In this document: one piece after another, positions 12,847-24,230 of the stretch | How the letters are laid out: each line of letters opens with the position of its first letter | Position numbering within the stretch: position 1 is the first letter of the stretch | Source of the DNA: Sarcomyxa edulis | Taxonomy: Eukaryota; Basidiomycota; Agaricomycetes; Agaricales; Mycenaceae | DNA length: 64,000 bases | Assembly (NCBI GenBank): GCA_009761415.1 | Contig: QUOL01000010.1 | Span: forward strand, 434,001 to 498,000 | Reading direction: 5' to 3' | Position numbers and translations under genes: made by a program | The notes under the pieces: generated by a model | What the model was told of the DNA's origin: nothing | The model's database searches: none | What the model saw: the letters and a program-made list of their open reading frames with translations, nothing else

Positions 12847-15800
12847 TCACTCCTTTACATCTGAATTGGCAAAACTCAAGGGGGTAAAGGCCTATAACGA
12901 CGTGGCGAGAGCGGGGGAACATCAATGAACCGAAAATAGAACGTAGAAGAAGGAACTTGAACGTACATATCCACCACCTTCGTAATGTTTACTATTGGCT
13001 TCGACCCAGTGCAGCCGGAGCGCATGTAAAAACGCCGACAATCCCTAGCGGAATCCAACCGGAATCAGCCTCATGACCTCCAGGATGTGCTGGCGAGTGA
13101 AGAACATACCTCCATGATGCACAGAATGAAAACCGTCAGCGTGAACCAGAACACGGTCATAATAACGAGGGCGATCCAACCCAAAATAGATGTCGGACCA
13201 AGAACGTTGGCGAGAGTCATATCCCACAGCACTTCAGATAATTGAGCATGGGCGAGCGAGAGAGCCCATAATCGAAGGTACGAAGCAGTATGTGAAATGC
13301 ATCCTAGACAGAACTCGATCGTGTGAATGATCTGGTGAATAACCACCTCACTGAAGTCGTGCTCCTCCTAGATCGCAGGTTCAGCCGAATAAAACGAAGA
13401 TGAGAAGAAACACTTGCATGTTCATCCTCTGCACCCTCCGCTAAAGCCGCGCCATTACCTTCCTCCTCACCCTCGATCGCGTCATCTGTGCTTACTCGAT
13501 TTTCGTCATCTCCGTGTGCCAAACCAATATAACCCTGTCCTTGGATCTTCTTCAACTCCCTCCATGCAAAGTAAGGCTTCGTAATAAGCAGCCACGGTAC
13601 ACACACGGCAGCCATTAGTAACAAAACGACCTGAACGAATCCTTGCCCGGGGTAAAGTTGAGTTGCAGGGTCGACAGTACCAGGGGACAAGAACATTGAA
13701 ATAAGCATGTTCAGAAGTGAAGGTGGTACTGTCGTTGACTTGGTCCAGTCGATGGTCCACTTGTATAGGATACAAACGACGAGATAACCAAATATTGACT
13801 GAAGGAATATCATCTGTGGGATGAAATTCGCATAGATGTCCAAAGGCCGCTTGAAGAGGATATGATTGGGCAGTTGGAGACAGAGGGCGAACGTCATCTG
13901 TACGTGTTGGAATTTGAGATGTTAGCATCCTTGAAACAACGAAGTTGAACGACATACATGAATGACACCCAAAATGACAGACATCTTCATCTTGTATGAA
14001 TTGGCGAAAACGAGGGCGTTGTCCGATCCATGCCAGCCCGGGTCCAATCCGAAGGGATACGTGTGCCCATTCGAAACGCCGGTGATAGTTGTGTTACCCA
14101 GCTCAGGGAAGTCCCAACCTGAATGCCAGAGGTGAAGAGATTTGGAGAAGATGTCGTTATACATCAGGCCAGTGTAAATTGAGAAGATACCCATCAGGAG
14201 GATGATATAACGACCACTACCAAGAAAAATGCAATTAGTGCGATGATGCTAGCAAAGCCGCGACGAAAAGACATACAAGAAGAATTGCCCTAAGATCTAT
14301 AACAGAAAATCGTTAGTCTCAATTCAGTACCGCAGCGTGTCCGTACTTACCTCTCCGAGATCAGCCTTAGCTAATTTCCTCTCCGCCAGAATCATGTAAA
14401 GAGCAGCACCGAAAATGATGAATCCGTGACCAATGTCTCCGAACATGACAGCGAACAAGAAGGGAAATGTGATGATAGCGAACAAACCAGGATTGACTTC
14501 CTGGTAAGTTGCGATTCCGTAACTGTCCATAATGGTCTGGAATCCTTCTGTGAACTTGTTAACACGATTGAACGTCGGCGGAGTTTTATGAGTACGAAGC
14601 TCATGGAGAATAGGTGGAACGGTCGTGCCAGACTCCTCCTATAACATATTGCGCGTGAGTAATAGCTCGAATTGAGTGCGAATTGAGAACTGACCGTGGC
14701 ATGTCTCAAAGCCAGCTGAATAGTGGCGATATCCCTGGTAGGGACCCAACCTTCAGCAATAAGCGTTTTCCTCCTTACATCGAAGTTGAAGAGATTGAGT
14801 GTCTCGTATATCATCTTCTCCTTCTTGACCACGTCCTGCCAACTAGCCAGACTCTCGCCAATCCTGACCAGTTCGCTGCGACGATTGGAGCCGGTGTTAT
14901 ACAGGACAGTCTGTAAATCTTCAAGGCGGACCGTGACTTCTCGGAGAGAATCGGACCGCTTGTCTGCATTCGCGTCTATAGGGTAAAGGGTGGCACCCAT
15001 GGACTCGGCAACCTTACGAATCTTGGCAAGTAGGGCATCTCCGTGGGCGAAAATGATGAACACATTCTTGCGAGTCTCGGCGCCGGTCGTTGGATCGACG
15101 AAGGGTTCGACAATGTCGGTATGGTTCATGTAAAGATTACCACGAAGAACACGCCAAAGGACGCGCTCAAATGTAGGGATTCGTGTACGGTCAATGGTAC
15201 CAGCGACGAACCTGTATAAAAGTAATCAGTTACTGAAGATGTGGTAAAAGTATTACACGCACTCTAAATCGAATTGGACGGTAGAGCTAGAATACTGATT
15301 CTCGCGGTCGTCATGTTGGAGGAGCGGTGCTGCACTGTCATCAAAGGAGGTCCGGATATCGGTGTGTTGATCCTGAGCCTATGTACGGAGGTCAATACTA
15401 TAGTCCCGGTAATAAATCGGTGTTTGCTAACCTTGTCGAAGAACACTGCAGTTTCTCGCAAAACGTGTCTAGCTTCTATCAACTCCTTGGTCCTCTCACT
15501 TAGAGTCTGGTAGCTCTCGTTCATCTTCACGAGCCTCAGTTCGTGTTCAGCAAGAGTGACATCAAGCTCGTCGATAGTTTGCGCAGCACGCGGTCCAACC
15601 GTAATCAAAGGCGCTGAGTCGTAGAGGGGCCGAACAGGAACGACGTCCTTCTCCTTCTGTATTTGAGTGGAGAAAAAGCGGACACGTCGAGCCATCTCAT
15701 CAATGCGCCGGATTTCGCCTACAAACGAACGTTGAAACGGGTTGACGCTAGGGTTCAACTATTGGAACGGAGTGAGAACAGATATGAGAACCATGTTAAT

Positions 15801-15998
15801 GATAACATACATCCCTGAACTGTACATTGCCAAGCTCTCCGAGCTCTGCAACCGTGTCATGGGCTACTTCAGTTGGTACAAAAAGCTGCACCAAGCTCAT
15901 CTGTTCCGAGCCTGTCCGGGGGATGAAAATTAGTGGGCGAAGACGCGCGATACTATTCCCATTGACTCACGGAACAGACTAGGGTATTCGTCCGACAT
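12847..15998 (-). CDS. VPH1: V-type proton ATPase subunit a
   Basis: Membrane-sector (V0) subunit that forms the proton half-channels and anchors V1. Twelve exons on the minus strand: 15998-15971, 15911-15811, 15758-15432, 15378-15263, 15211-14695, 14638-14351, 14296-14277 (20 nt), 14216-13958, 13897-13412, 13367-13110, 13044-12967, 12891-12847; 840 residues, full length for the family. The cytosolic N-terminal half opens [20 protein letters not shown]. The membrane half holds MFGDIGHG, the YIGLAHG block and [20 protein letters not shown], which contains the arginine known to be essential for proton transport. The C-terminus has the conserved [20 protein letters not shown] stretch. The donor after exon 9 (13411) is the only in-phase choice and is weak. 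Only one paralogue is seen, so Vph1 versus Stv1 identity is not decided. Confidence 0.97.
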
Positions 15999-17476
15999 TC
16001 AGGACGGCAATAGACGAGAAACTTGAGATAGAAATGAAAGAAAGTCCGGTTGAGGTCCAAGTGACGATGTTGGTACTTAGCTAAGTTGATGAGAAAATAA
16101 ATAAATAGAGAGTTTGCGATTGCCGCATGCGGCCGGTCTGGCTCATTGCGAAAGCCGCGGTGCAGCTTGTGGCTGTGCATCAAGAATTCGCTCTCGTCGT
16201 CCTCTATATCCTGCTCAGGAATAGCTACGATGACCAGAGTCCTTTCAAATCATACTCAATACATTGCGTCACTGTACTACTCAGGCTCCTCAAGTTTTTA
16301 GGCACTTATACCGCTTCAATCTGCAGAAATTGCATCATCATAGAGGAAATAAGATCTTGAACTTTTCAGGAAGAACAACTCGAAGATAGAGAAGACAAAT
16401 GGTGTATTTGTTAGCCTCCCAGAGTGACATGTAAACTGCCAAAACTAGGGATAGACATGTGTCCCAGAAGTGCGTGAATGTGCCATTTACTTCCCGGGAG
16501 ATCACTCCCCGGAACTCCGTTCATATCTCTATGCCTGGCCATCCTGAATGCGATGGGATTTATGTTTGAATTGTATAGAGTCTGAGGATGCTGCAGGGAG
16601 CACGGCTTTCGGCGCAGATCTGTCGACATTGAAGGCTCCAGTATAGCCTCATAAAGTACCACAAATTGACACTGATCCATGATTGAGATAGTGTAGAAGC
16701 TTCAGAAAAATGTCTGTGAGGGTGAGCGCATAGAAACGAGAGTATAATATGAGGAGCGTACGGTGTATCGACCAGTGCTCGTGTCATACTATCGACCCAC
16801 GGTCGGACCCAAATCGGGTGAACGAGTATGGAGGTTGTTGAAGGGCGGCGGCAGCTCCCTAGCACCCTTGCAGTGGTCTGTAAGAGTTCTGCATAACTTT
16901 CTGTGCGTTGCCATTCGGAAATTGGGTTATATGTGTGGTGACCACCGGATTACTGATTTGTGGCCGCGTGACTGTTTCTCTGATTTCTAGCGCGATTTTT
17001 GCGATACAAGCGTTGAGCATATACTTCTGTGAGACTCGGGCAGCGATAGAGAGAGACCAAGTATTGGAATTAGTTGGTTGTGTCGTCGATAGAGCTCAAG
17101 CTGCTGGCGGCTTTCGCAATCGCAAAATGCCGCTGGCGGCTGACTAAGCATGATCTGGCGGCTTTCGCAAACTCTCTAATACACAGAAATAATTCAATTG
17201 AATAATTTGATCCGCGCTACTCATTCATCACAGTTCATCACCATGCATCCAGTCTAGCAGATCTACCGCTTCTCTCATGTCTCCTCCTTAATAGGTTCCT
17301 GGACTCCATAATCTCCTGGCCTGTGGCTCGCCGGGGTCGAAATGTCTTAGTCGAGTGTGTGTCTTCTCAGATTTTCAAGGTTTCGAGAAGGTTTTGTTGT
17401 CGCATACATCCTTTTGCGATTCCAATACATAGAAAACCCGCATGTCGTAAAGGTGGCGCGTATCCTTTCCATCACG
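15999..17476. other. 1.5 kb region without a recognised gene
   Basis: Lies upstream of the V-ATPase subunit a gene (minus strand) and upstream of the gene starting at 17477 (plus strand), so it holds both promoters. Short frames on both strands have no recognisable content. A 16-bp direct repeat is present near 17.1 kb. No RNA gene or transposon end was found. Confidence 0.5.
17104..17170. repeat. 16-bp direct repeat with a third partial copy
   Basis: CTGGCGGCTTTCGCAA occurs exactly at 17104-17119 and 17155-17170; its first nine bases recur at 17133-17141. The spacing is irregular and the function is unknown. It lies about 310 bp upstream of the start at 17477. Confidence 0.75.
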
Positions 17477-18753
17477 ATGATCACCGTCAACAATATACAA
17501 GATTGGCTAGAGGATCCAGATGGAAATGAGCTCGTGCATGATCACGAAATCGTGAGCGACTCCCATGTTACTACCAGCATCGATCTGGACAGCCAGAAGG
17601 TAAGTGAGACGGAACTTGACAGTCTCCTAGGATCCTCTCTTAGCCATTCAGCGCCTGCTCGTCTGACAGCTCTACATCTTCCGCTGGCGATCTGCCCCTG
17701 GTACGGACAATCTTGTGAAGTTTTTTATACACCAGTTAATGGGGAGAAAGAACGAGCTGCTTCGCAGTTCATGGACAGCGCCAAAGTAGTAACTCAGTCT
17801 CGGTCTTCTCGCGGACGGCTCGATGGTCCTTGCAAACACGGTGATCTCTTGCAAACTCCCGCACGTTCAACAGACGGTCTGTTTTGTCTCGCTATCTACA
17901 CGAATCACTTTTCCAAGACTGTTCCCTCCTTAGGACAAGAATTAGGATGCATCTCCCTCGAGATTCGCAGAGCTCGGGGACAAATATTCACTCAATGTGT
18001 CCCAGATGTTCGCAATCGGAACGGGCCTTGGGTTGATGAAGTTTCCATTGACCTTATTGACGATCCCGCTGAAGATCAGCTGCCGTGGGCTGTTCTATCT
18101 TTTGATTTCATAGCAGGAGAAAACTATGGTCTATCGAGTCATGCTCGTAAGTCTACGACTTCTTTTGCATAACTAATTAAAGCAGGTATACAGATGACCG
18201 AGTCCGAAGGTTGGAAAAGAGGAATAAAGAGAAAGAGGGCTCGGACACTAGTGGCCACCCTTCGAAATTCCGCACTCGGTCTGGGAAAAATGATACACCG
18301 AAACAAAGGGCTAGAGTCAGTACATTTTGACTTTTAGCTGTTCAATTTTCCCGTTACTGAGCATACTAGGTCACCAAGCGGCGCCGATTACGCGGCTCTT
18401 CTCCTAAAAAAACTATCGACAATCTCGATGACACAGACGACGGTGGCCATATCGAGCACAGCGGTTCTGACGAAATGAATGTCGACGACTCAAAGCCAGG
18501 AAGTGAGTTAGATGAGACGGCAAGAATACTTGTTTGTTACCCTTCTTGATGCCTCGATAGACTTGTTGGAGTTAACAGATCTCTCCCAGCGCGAGTATGA
18601 AGCCGCAAAAGAAGAGGAAAAACACCTTCAACAGGCCATTAGCGCTAAACTGAAGGTGCGTACTTTCATCCACGGCAGACATCTGCTCAGAACTATCAGA
18701 AGGCTGTTACGAAACGAAACGAAAATATGCGAAGACTTTTGTCTGAAGACTAA
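17477..18753 (+). CDS. Basic nuclear-looking protein, possibly DUF7918 type
   Basis: Proposed exons: 17477-18146, 18194-18315, 18370-18502, 18579-18655, 18691-18753; 354 residues. The N-terminus has a WLEDPDGNEL segment, and a region near residue 165 reads LGCISLEIRRAR. Both recall the DUF7918 family of basidiomycete proteins, but this is from memory and weak. A basic cluster (VTKRRRLRGSSPKK) and an acidic patch follow, then a charged C-terminal coiled coil. The downstream four junctions are GT-AG and in phase. A strong GTAAGT donor at 17600 lies inside exon 1; splicing from it to the good acceptor at 17669 would change frame and hit a stop, so I keep the exon unspliced. The first 120 bases of this frame upstream of 17477 are also open, so an earlier start is possible. 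Confidence 0.65.
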
Positions 18754-18995
18754 AGCTCATTGCACTACGCAATGACTTTCCTCAAGACCCAGATTCACAT
18801 CATGGTCGCTATTCCTGTACTCTGTGTATTCCTCACAATAGTCAATAATGCAATCGATTTTTTCGACTCAGATGGAGAGATTTTCCATCATCTTTCGTTG
18901 TCCCTTTCGAGACAACTTGCAGATTCTATTGGCGCACGAATAGGGTACTATAGAAGCAACACTTCACAAAAACTCTGTCAAGCACCAACGATGCA

Positions 18996-20604
18996 TCAGA
19001 GTCTCCGTCGCATAAACTGGAACAAAACAAACATACTGCGGTGAACGACGCTAGGACCAAATTCTTCATACTGTTGCTTAGAGCACCATTTACTCTTGAA
19101 TGTAGGTGTCGAAGCCAGCATAGATCCGCCTATCCAGGATGAGTATATCCGGTCAGGAGGGGCAACAATCTTGATCTGAAAGGCAAAGTTCAGTGACATT
19201 ATGACATAGAGAGGGTAGAGGAGAAGTTGCCTCAGTACCGAGTGGCGCCAACAGAGACAATTCTTTCTGTAGACGCGCAGATATACCAGGGAACATAGTG
19301 TTTCCGCCAGAAAGGACTACCCTGTTGTACAGTTCGCGATGAACATTTGTTTCGCATTTTTGAATGGAGTCATGGCTGTGGGAAGGATAAGTCGCAGCGG
19401 TAGTTGCGGTAAAATCCCGAGAAACCATTCACATAGACTGATGAATTCCAGGAGTGCTTGGATCAACTGAACCGTACTTGAGGAGGGAAGGTCGAAAGAT
19501 GGCTTCCGGAACACTGAACTTACTGTTCTAATCTCAGTAGATTCTGTTGCAATCGAAAAAATTTGACTACTTACATTTCATTGGTGAAGGTGATGACTTC
19601 TCGATCCGGTAATTCATATGTCGTTAGAGGGGTCGAAGACCGAGCACTATCAAGAAGACTTTCTTCAAAATCCTGGCTGATGTAGCAAAACTTTGCCTTC
19701 ATATCGGAGACCATGTCATGCTCGGGCTTTGTGGTGAAGAGATATCCATGCTCCGCTAGGTCACATCGAAGAAAAATTGTCAAGTTTTCGCCAGCAAAAT
19801 CAAGATGACGGACCCCTTGATTGAGAACGGCCCCATTGTTTATTGGAATAATATGGGTCATTTTATGACCAGAGTCAACAACAATCCCGGATGCGAGTCC
19901 TGAAGCATGGAGAGTCAGAACGGCCGAGTTGGCAAGGTGCAACGACGGAATTCTGTATGTCTCGAACATCATTTCGGCCATTTTTTCACGGTTTTCGGGG
20001 GCATGAGTTGATTGTTCTGTAAAAAGGACAGAATGCTCTTCCGGAGCTACTCGAAGCTCCTCGTAGAATGTGTAGTGGAGAAGTCCTTCCAAATCATCCC
20101 AGAGCGCCACTTTGCCATCCTCCCCGATAGGACAGTATGGGTTTGAAAACCCACGCTTTTTCCAAGCGTCTTCACTGTGTACTCGAGTGAGGCAAGCAAG
20201 GCGGAGTTCAGCAGACACTCTCATACCCGTAGAACGGTTCGACATACGCGGGACTCCGTGCGCACAGTGTACTACAAAGAGAAGGCATACTCTGAGCCTA
20301 GTTCCGGCATGTGTGATAATAAGCTCACCGGAAAATAGCATGAGGGGCTTGATTGCCTATGTTGACATGAGCGAACATCTCGTCATTGGTGGTTGAGAAG
20401 ACCGACCAGCAACTGAAATGGAAGAACATGCAGTTCAAAGACGAGGAACACAGATACAGATTGCAGGTTAATGAGGTGTGATACTCACAGCCAGCTTTGA
20501 ATCTCCTGGTACCAGGATCGAGAACCTACAACCATTAACAAGTGTGAGATTTCTAGCACGTAGTACAATGTGTGGGGGCTGCTTACTAAAGCTGCGTCCT
20601 CCAT
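18996..20604 (-). CDS. Divergent actin-like protein A
   Basis: Nine exons on the minus strand: 20604-20587, 20525-20489, 20412-20407 (6 nt), 20356-20329, 20271-20227, 20174-19575, 19522-19433, 19375-19231, 19175-18996; 382 residues. The actin fold is recognisable along the whole length ([87 protein letters not shown]). Compared with actin: the first phosphate loop DNGSG reads DPGTR; the catalytic Gln137 position carries Ser (LANSAVL); His161 is kept (KMTHII); Asp154 is kept. A C-terminal extension of about ten residues replaces the terminal Phe. The last intron appears to start with GC (19230), where paralogue B has GT. The role cannot be stated; an actin-related or degenerate actin is possible. 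It is paired with F-box gene A. Confidence 0.88.
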
Positions 20605-20870
20605 TCTGCCTTGATTTTGGAGAATCAGGATACACAGAGTGCGGTACGCCCTCTCAGCTAGGAAACTACTTACAAGAGACTGCAGTGACAATGGGTAGCT
20701 ATCAACGGAATATACGCAATCGATGAAACGTTACTCGGCGCGGAGAACGCTAAATTCAGATTGGGGAGTCCCGACCTGAGCAATTGTCAAGATCGATACC
20801 GTGCACGAGGTGTATCAGGCAGGATTTTGATTTCGGATTTAAAATTTTACACAAAATGTTAAGTCTCCGA

Positions 20871-22161
20871 TCAATTACGGCTGATATCAATTACATAATA
20901 ATCAACTTGTAGATCTCCGGCGATCTCGGCGACGTTTTGAACCTTCGTGCTCACTGTTCGAGACAGCGAGCACGCGTATCCCCTTGTTCTACTACCTTTC
21001 TGCCCAGTTTCTAAGAATTGGGCTGCAAGGGAAGTCGAGAGCTGTGGAACATTATCGATCTGTAGCCGTTCGAGCCCAGAATACGAGGCAATGTAATGGA
21101 TGAGCTCTGCATTGATCATCGTGTCGGTGTCCAACGAGGTCAGTTGTATGCCTTCTGTGCGCAGTGTGGTCCATATGTGATTGACACCCGGAGCATCGTG
21201 CTCCACAGACGACTCTGGCGTGAAACAGTGGCGTAGTTGCAATGAAGTAAGAAACTTCAGGTGTCGCAGTAGCGCATCGTCCAGATCGAGATAAACCTTC
21301 GTTAATACCAGGTGTTGTAGATGTAGGGGCCGAGATTTCGACACGCTCCCCAATAAGTCATATAAACAGGGCGTTGCTTCAGAGTAGACCTTGGAAGAGC
21401 TGCCAGCCTCTAGAGATGACAGATTGGGGCAATTGACGATGGAATTGCCGAGATGAGCACATAACTCTTTGTTAGCACCCATAATTGAGATCCTTCGGAG
21501 ACCCGCAAACTTTCTGAAGGCCGCAAAGACCTGAACAGTTGCGTCATTAAAGCGATGTGATTCTGATAGTTTCAGATCGAGTTCCTCTAGGGTAGAGAGT
21601 AGCAGCAAGGAGTCAATCACGACAGATTCTGCACAGACTGGGTCGACTGGACTCCAGTTCCAGCTGAGAATAGAGAGATCGGTGCTTGCAATCAGAGAAA
21701 AGCCAGAGTACTCACGAGACGCAGTTCAGATTTTGTAACGAAGCTATCGCAGGACCCAATAATTCTGTTATGAGCTTGACTTCTCCGTTGGGGCCCTCCG
21801 TTTCCGTGGTCCTTTTGCTTATCAAATACGCACTGTATGATATTGGAGAAGATGGTCTGTCCCACAACGGATCTAACCCTCGAATTTCCAGACTGCGTAT
21901 GAAATGTGAAGTGGATGTTCCAGTCGCGAGGCTCTCGAGTTGTGAAATCGCGTGTCCAAGACGCGTTTTACTTACGTCGAGTGTTATGTGGGAGAAGAGT
22001 ATGGGTCCTGCAATACAATTGAACATTGTGCAAGTCGAACGAAGGCTGTAGAGATCTGCATTCTTGTGTGTCTTTACGAGGTGTGATTTTTGGTGAGGGT
22101 TGGCGACATGTTTGGTAATCTCCCGCAGCAGTTCGATGGCTAGACAGTCGATCCCAGTCAT
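20871..22161 (-). CDS. F-box/LRR protein A, C-terminally shortened
   Basis: Exons on the minus strand: 22161-21716 and 21663-20871; 412 residues. The N-terminus has an F-box-like helix set (LAIELLREITKHV, LYSLRSTCTMFNCIAGPILF), followed by leucine-rich repeat-like strands (LEELDLKLSE, LRRISIMG, LSSLEAG, LQHLVLTKVYL, LTSLQLRHC). Known: F-box proteins recruit substrates to SCF ubiquitin ligases through Skp1. The closest relative is gene B at 30892-32721, which has 564 residues. Copy A follows B up to about residue 355 and then has an unrelated Ser/Arg/Thr tail and lacks B's last exon. The break in similarity sits close to a near-perfect hairpin at 20947-20973. It may still be functional or may be decaying. 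It is head to head with the M50B-like gene, 178 bp apart. Confidence 0.82.
20947..20973. repeat. Near-perfect hairpin inside the diverged tail of F-box gene A
   Basis: GTGCTCACTGT at 20947-20957 and ACAGCGAGCAC at 20963-20973 pair at 10 of 11 positions around a 5-nt loop. It falls in the part of gene A that no longer matches gene B. Confidence 0.6.
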
Positions 22162-22339
22162 ATTGTAGTAGAAAAGAACGGGTAAACCTCCAGAGGGTGT
22201 TGTGGTACGAGGAGAGACGATCCAGATCGGGAAGCGGGGGCAGTGCGGCTGCGCTGCAGTTTAGAACGTTCATACCTTGGCGCCGTGCATCACTTTCTTT
22301 CACTTCTTCTATCTCTTCTGACGACTTTCTACGACTGGA

Positions 22340-23829
22340 ATGCCCAACCTCGATACCCTCCACAATGTCACCGCGCTAGTCAACGTCTTGAGCCCACAAC
22401 TTCTCCCTAGAGAGTCTTTTAAAACTAGAGTTACCCCGAATGAAACGCAACGAAATACTTTGATCGTTGCAGGATGTTATATACTCATTATCGGTATATT
22501 GTGGTATGCTCTAATTTCCTGATCAATATGGTGCTTCGTGTTCAAGTTGTTATACTTCCAGGCATGTACCGTACCTTAAAATGATCAGTGAGCTTGCAAC
22601 CTCGCGTGATGCAATGCAGGACCATTGCCTAATTGTCTGCATGTTCTTCCAGTATATCCCTTCAAGTGAGTTGTTAGTTCTCCTCAACTGTGCAATTTAA
22701 ATTCATACACAACGATCAATAGACTACTCACCGTCGGATTTCACGAGGTATTTGACATCGAAATGCAGCTCTCCTCAGATCTCATGACAATTAACAGATG
22801 AGCCATGCAATCATGGGCATCCTCACATGCGCTACGATACATTCTGTCGAACTGGATCGTACGTTTGCATCTTTCTATCCGACTCAGCGAAGCTTACGCG
22901 TTCAATCGTAGCCGACGAAGGCGGTTCGACGAGCATGTCTGGTGGCATACCTTGGTTGACCCTCCCAGCAGGGTATTTAGGGTCCTCCTTCATCGGCGCA
23001 GCACTCATTACCTGTGGCTTTGACACCAACGCCAGTAAAGTCGCTTCGTTGGTCCTTGCCGTGTTTTTCCTATTCACCCTTTGGTGGGCTAGACGAAACC
23101 TTCTGTGAGCCCGTTATCTCATCTGTCTACTCTGTATACAAGATGATTGACCTCTCTCGTTCCAGAACCTGGGTCCTTATACTTGGAATGTCAGGCCTTA
23201 TTGTTCTATTCTGGTTTGTTGGTGGTGGAGTAGCGTTGCGGTATCTTGTGAACACCGTTTTCATGTTCAAAATCAGATTAAGCGTTGAACTTGAGTCAAT
23301 TCTCTATAGGTGCTTTTCATCGGGGTCATGTCTTGCATGTACGTTTTATGGGATGTCATAGGCGCGTCATGAACATCTTTTGATGTCTGCAATCTAATTC
23401 TGATCATGTTCTACTATCATCAGACGACACAGTGGCACGCAAAGTCAACACCTCGGATGCATCTGCCTTCGCTCGTATATGTGGCTGCTGTCCGTCCCAG
23501 GGTAGGCCTTTTCTTGATTTGTTACCTTGTGCTTACATTTCTTCATTGTGTCATTTAGTATGGGGCGTGATTTGGTTTATTCAAGCCGCTGTTTTTTTTG
23601 CGGCGAGTATCATCATCGGCCTTGTCGCGTTCAAAGTAAAATGCACTATCCCCTCTTGTCTCTAGCTGCTGACCGACTCGTTTACCTCTAGGAATCAGCT
23701 GCTGAGCAAAAAACCCAATCCGAACATTTCCTCCCAGTCCCCGGCTCATCTGGGGCCTCATCCATGTCACCGAATATCAGCGTAGTCCTGATTTTAACAG
23801 CCGCTCTTGCATCGTTACTTGGTCCATAG
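22340..23829 (+). CDS. Peptidase M50B-like membrane protein
   Basis: Eleven exons: 22340-22503, 22562-22587, 22653-22665 (13 nt), 22723-22747, 22798-22858, 22912-23104, 23166-23247, 23310-23361, 23424-23501, 23559-23635, 23692-23829; 302 residues. The sequence carries an HExxH motif (GFHEMSHAIMG, residues about 74-84), then LDPDEGGSTSMSGGIPWLTL and several hydrophobic segments. This pattern is that of the fungal peptidase M50B-like family. Known: M50 enzymes are intramembrane zinc metalloproteases; whether this branch cleaves proteins is not established to my knowledge, and I cannot point to the second zinc-ligand motif. The intron after exon 8 appears to start with GC (23362), the only choice keeping WDVIDDTVARKV in frame. 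A hydrophobic C-terminus could be another membrane helix or a GPI-like signal. Confidence 0.87.
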
Positions 23830-24230
23830 GACCAGGATTGTGATATCTTGCTCTCTTGCTCTCCTTTTGAATCTTGCTCCCTCTCTGTGTAGTTTTTATG
23901 GACTAATCAGAGACTATCAGAGAAAGGACAATTACCCGTTGACTACCCATTTGCATATAGTCTGATATACATTATACTGTTGTACCTGTATATATTTTGC
24001 CATCTCACCATGATGCAGATACCGATGTTGTCTTAGCGCTATACGGATATTCGCCTTGCCGTACAACATTCATCTGAAAGATGTCAAAGCCAAACGAACC
24101 AATTGATTGCCAAAAACACCATGGACAAACGTCGGAACTTGCATACATGAAAAGTACAGTATAAAGAAAGAATGCGATGCTTGGAGTATAGATTTCGTAG
24201 TACTTCCGCAATGCAGCATACATCATTGCC
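23830..24230. other. Convergent intergenic region
   Basis: 401 bp between the stop codons of the M50B-like gene (plus) and CWC22 (minus). It holds both 3' ends. I see no gene or RNA in it. Confidence 0.5.

Larger units (their letters stand above)
18996..22161. repeat. Segmental duplication, copy A (actin-like + F-box)
   Basis: Two minus-strand genes in the same order, orientation and exon structure as at 28801-32721. Similarity is clear in protein, intron positions and even in short non-coding stretches (for example the ACCTC.AGAGG region just upstream of both F-box starts). The copies are old enough to have many substitutions. Confidence 0.85.

Noticed and set aside
16411..16865. Minus-strand frames in the 16-17 kb gap as a possible gene
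   Set aside because: Two overlapping frames with no conserved motif and no consistent splice chain.
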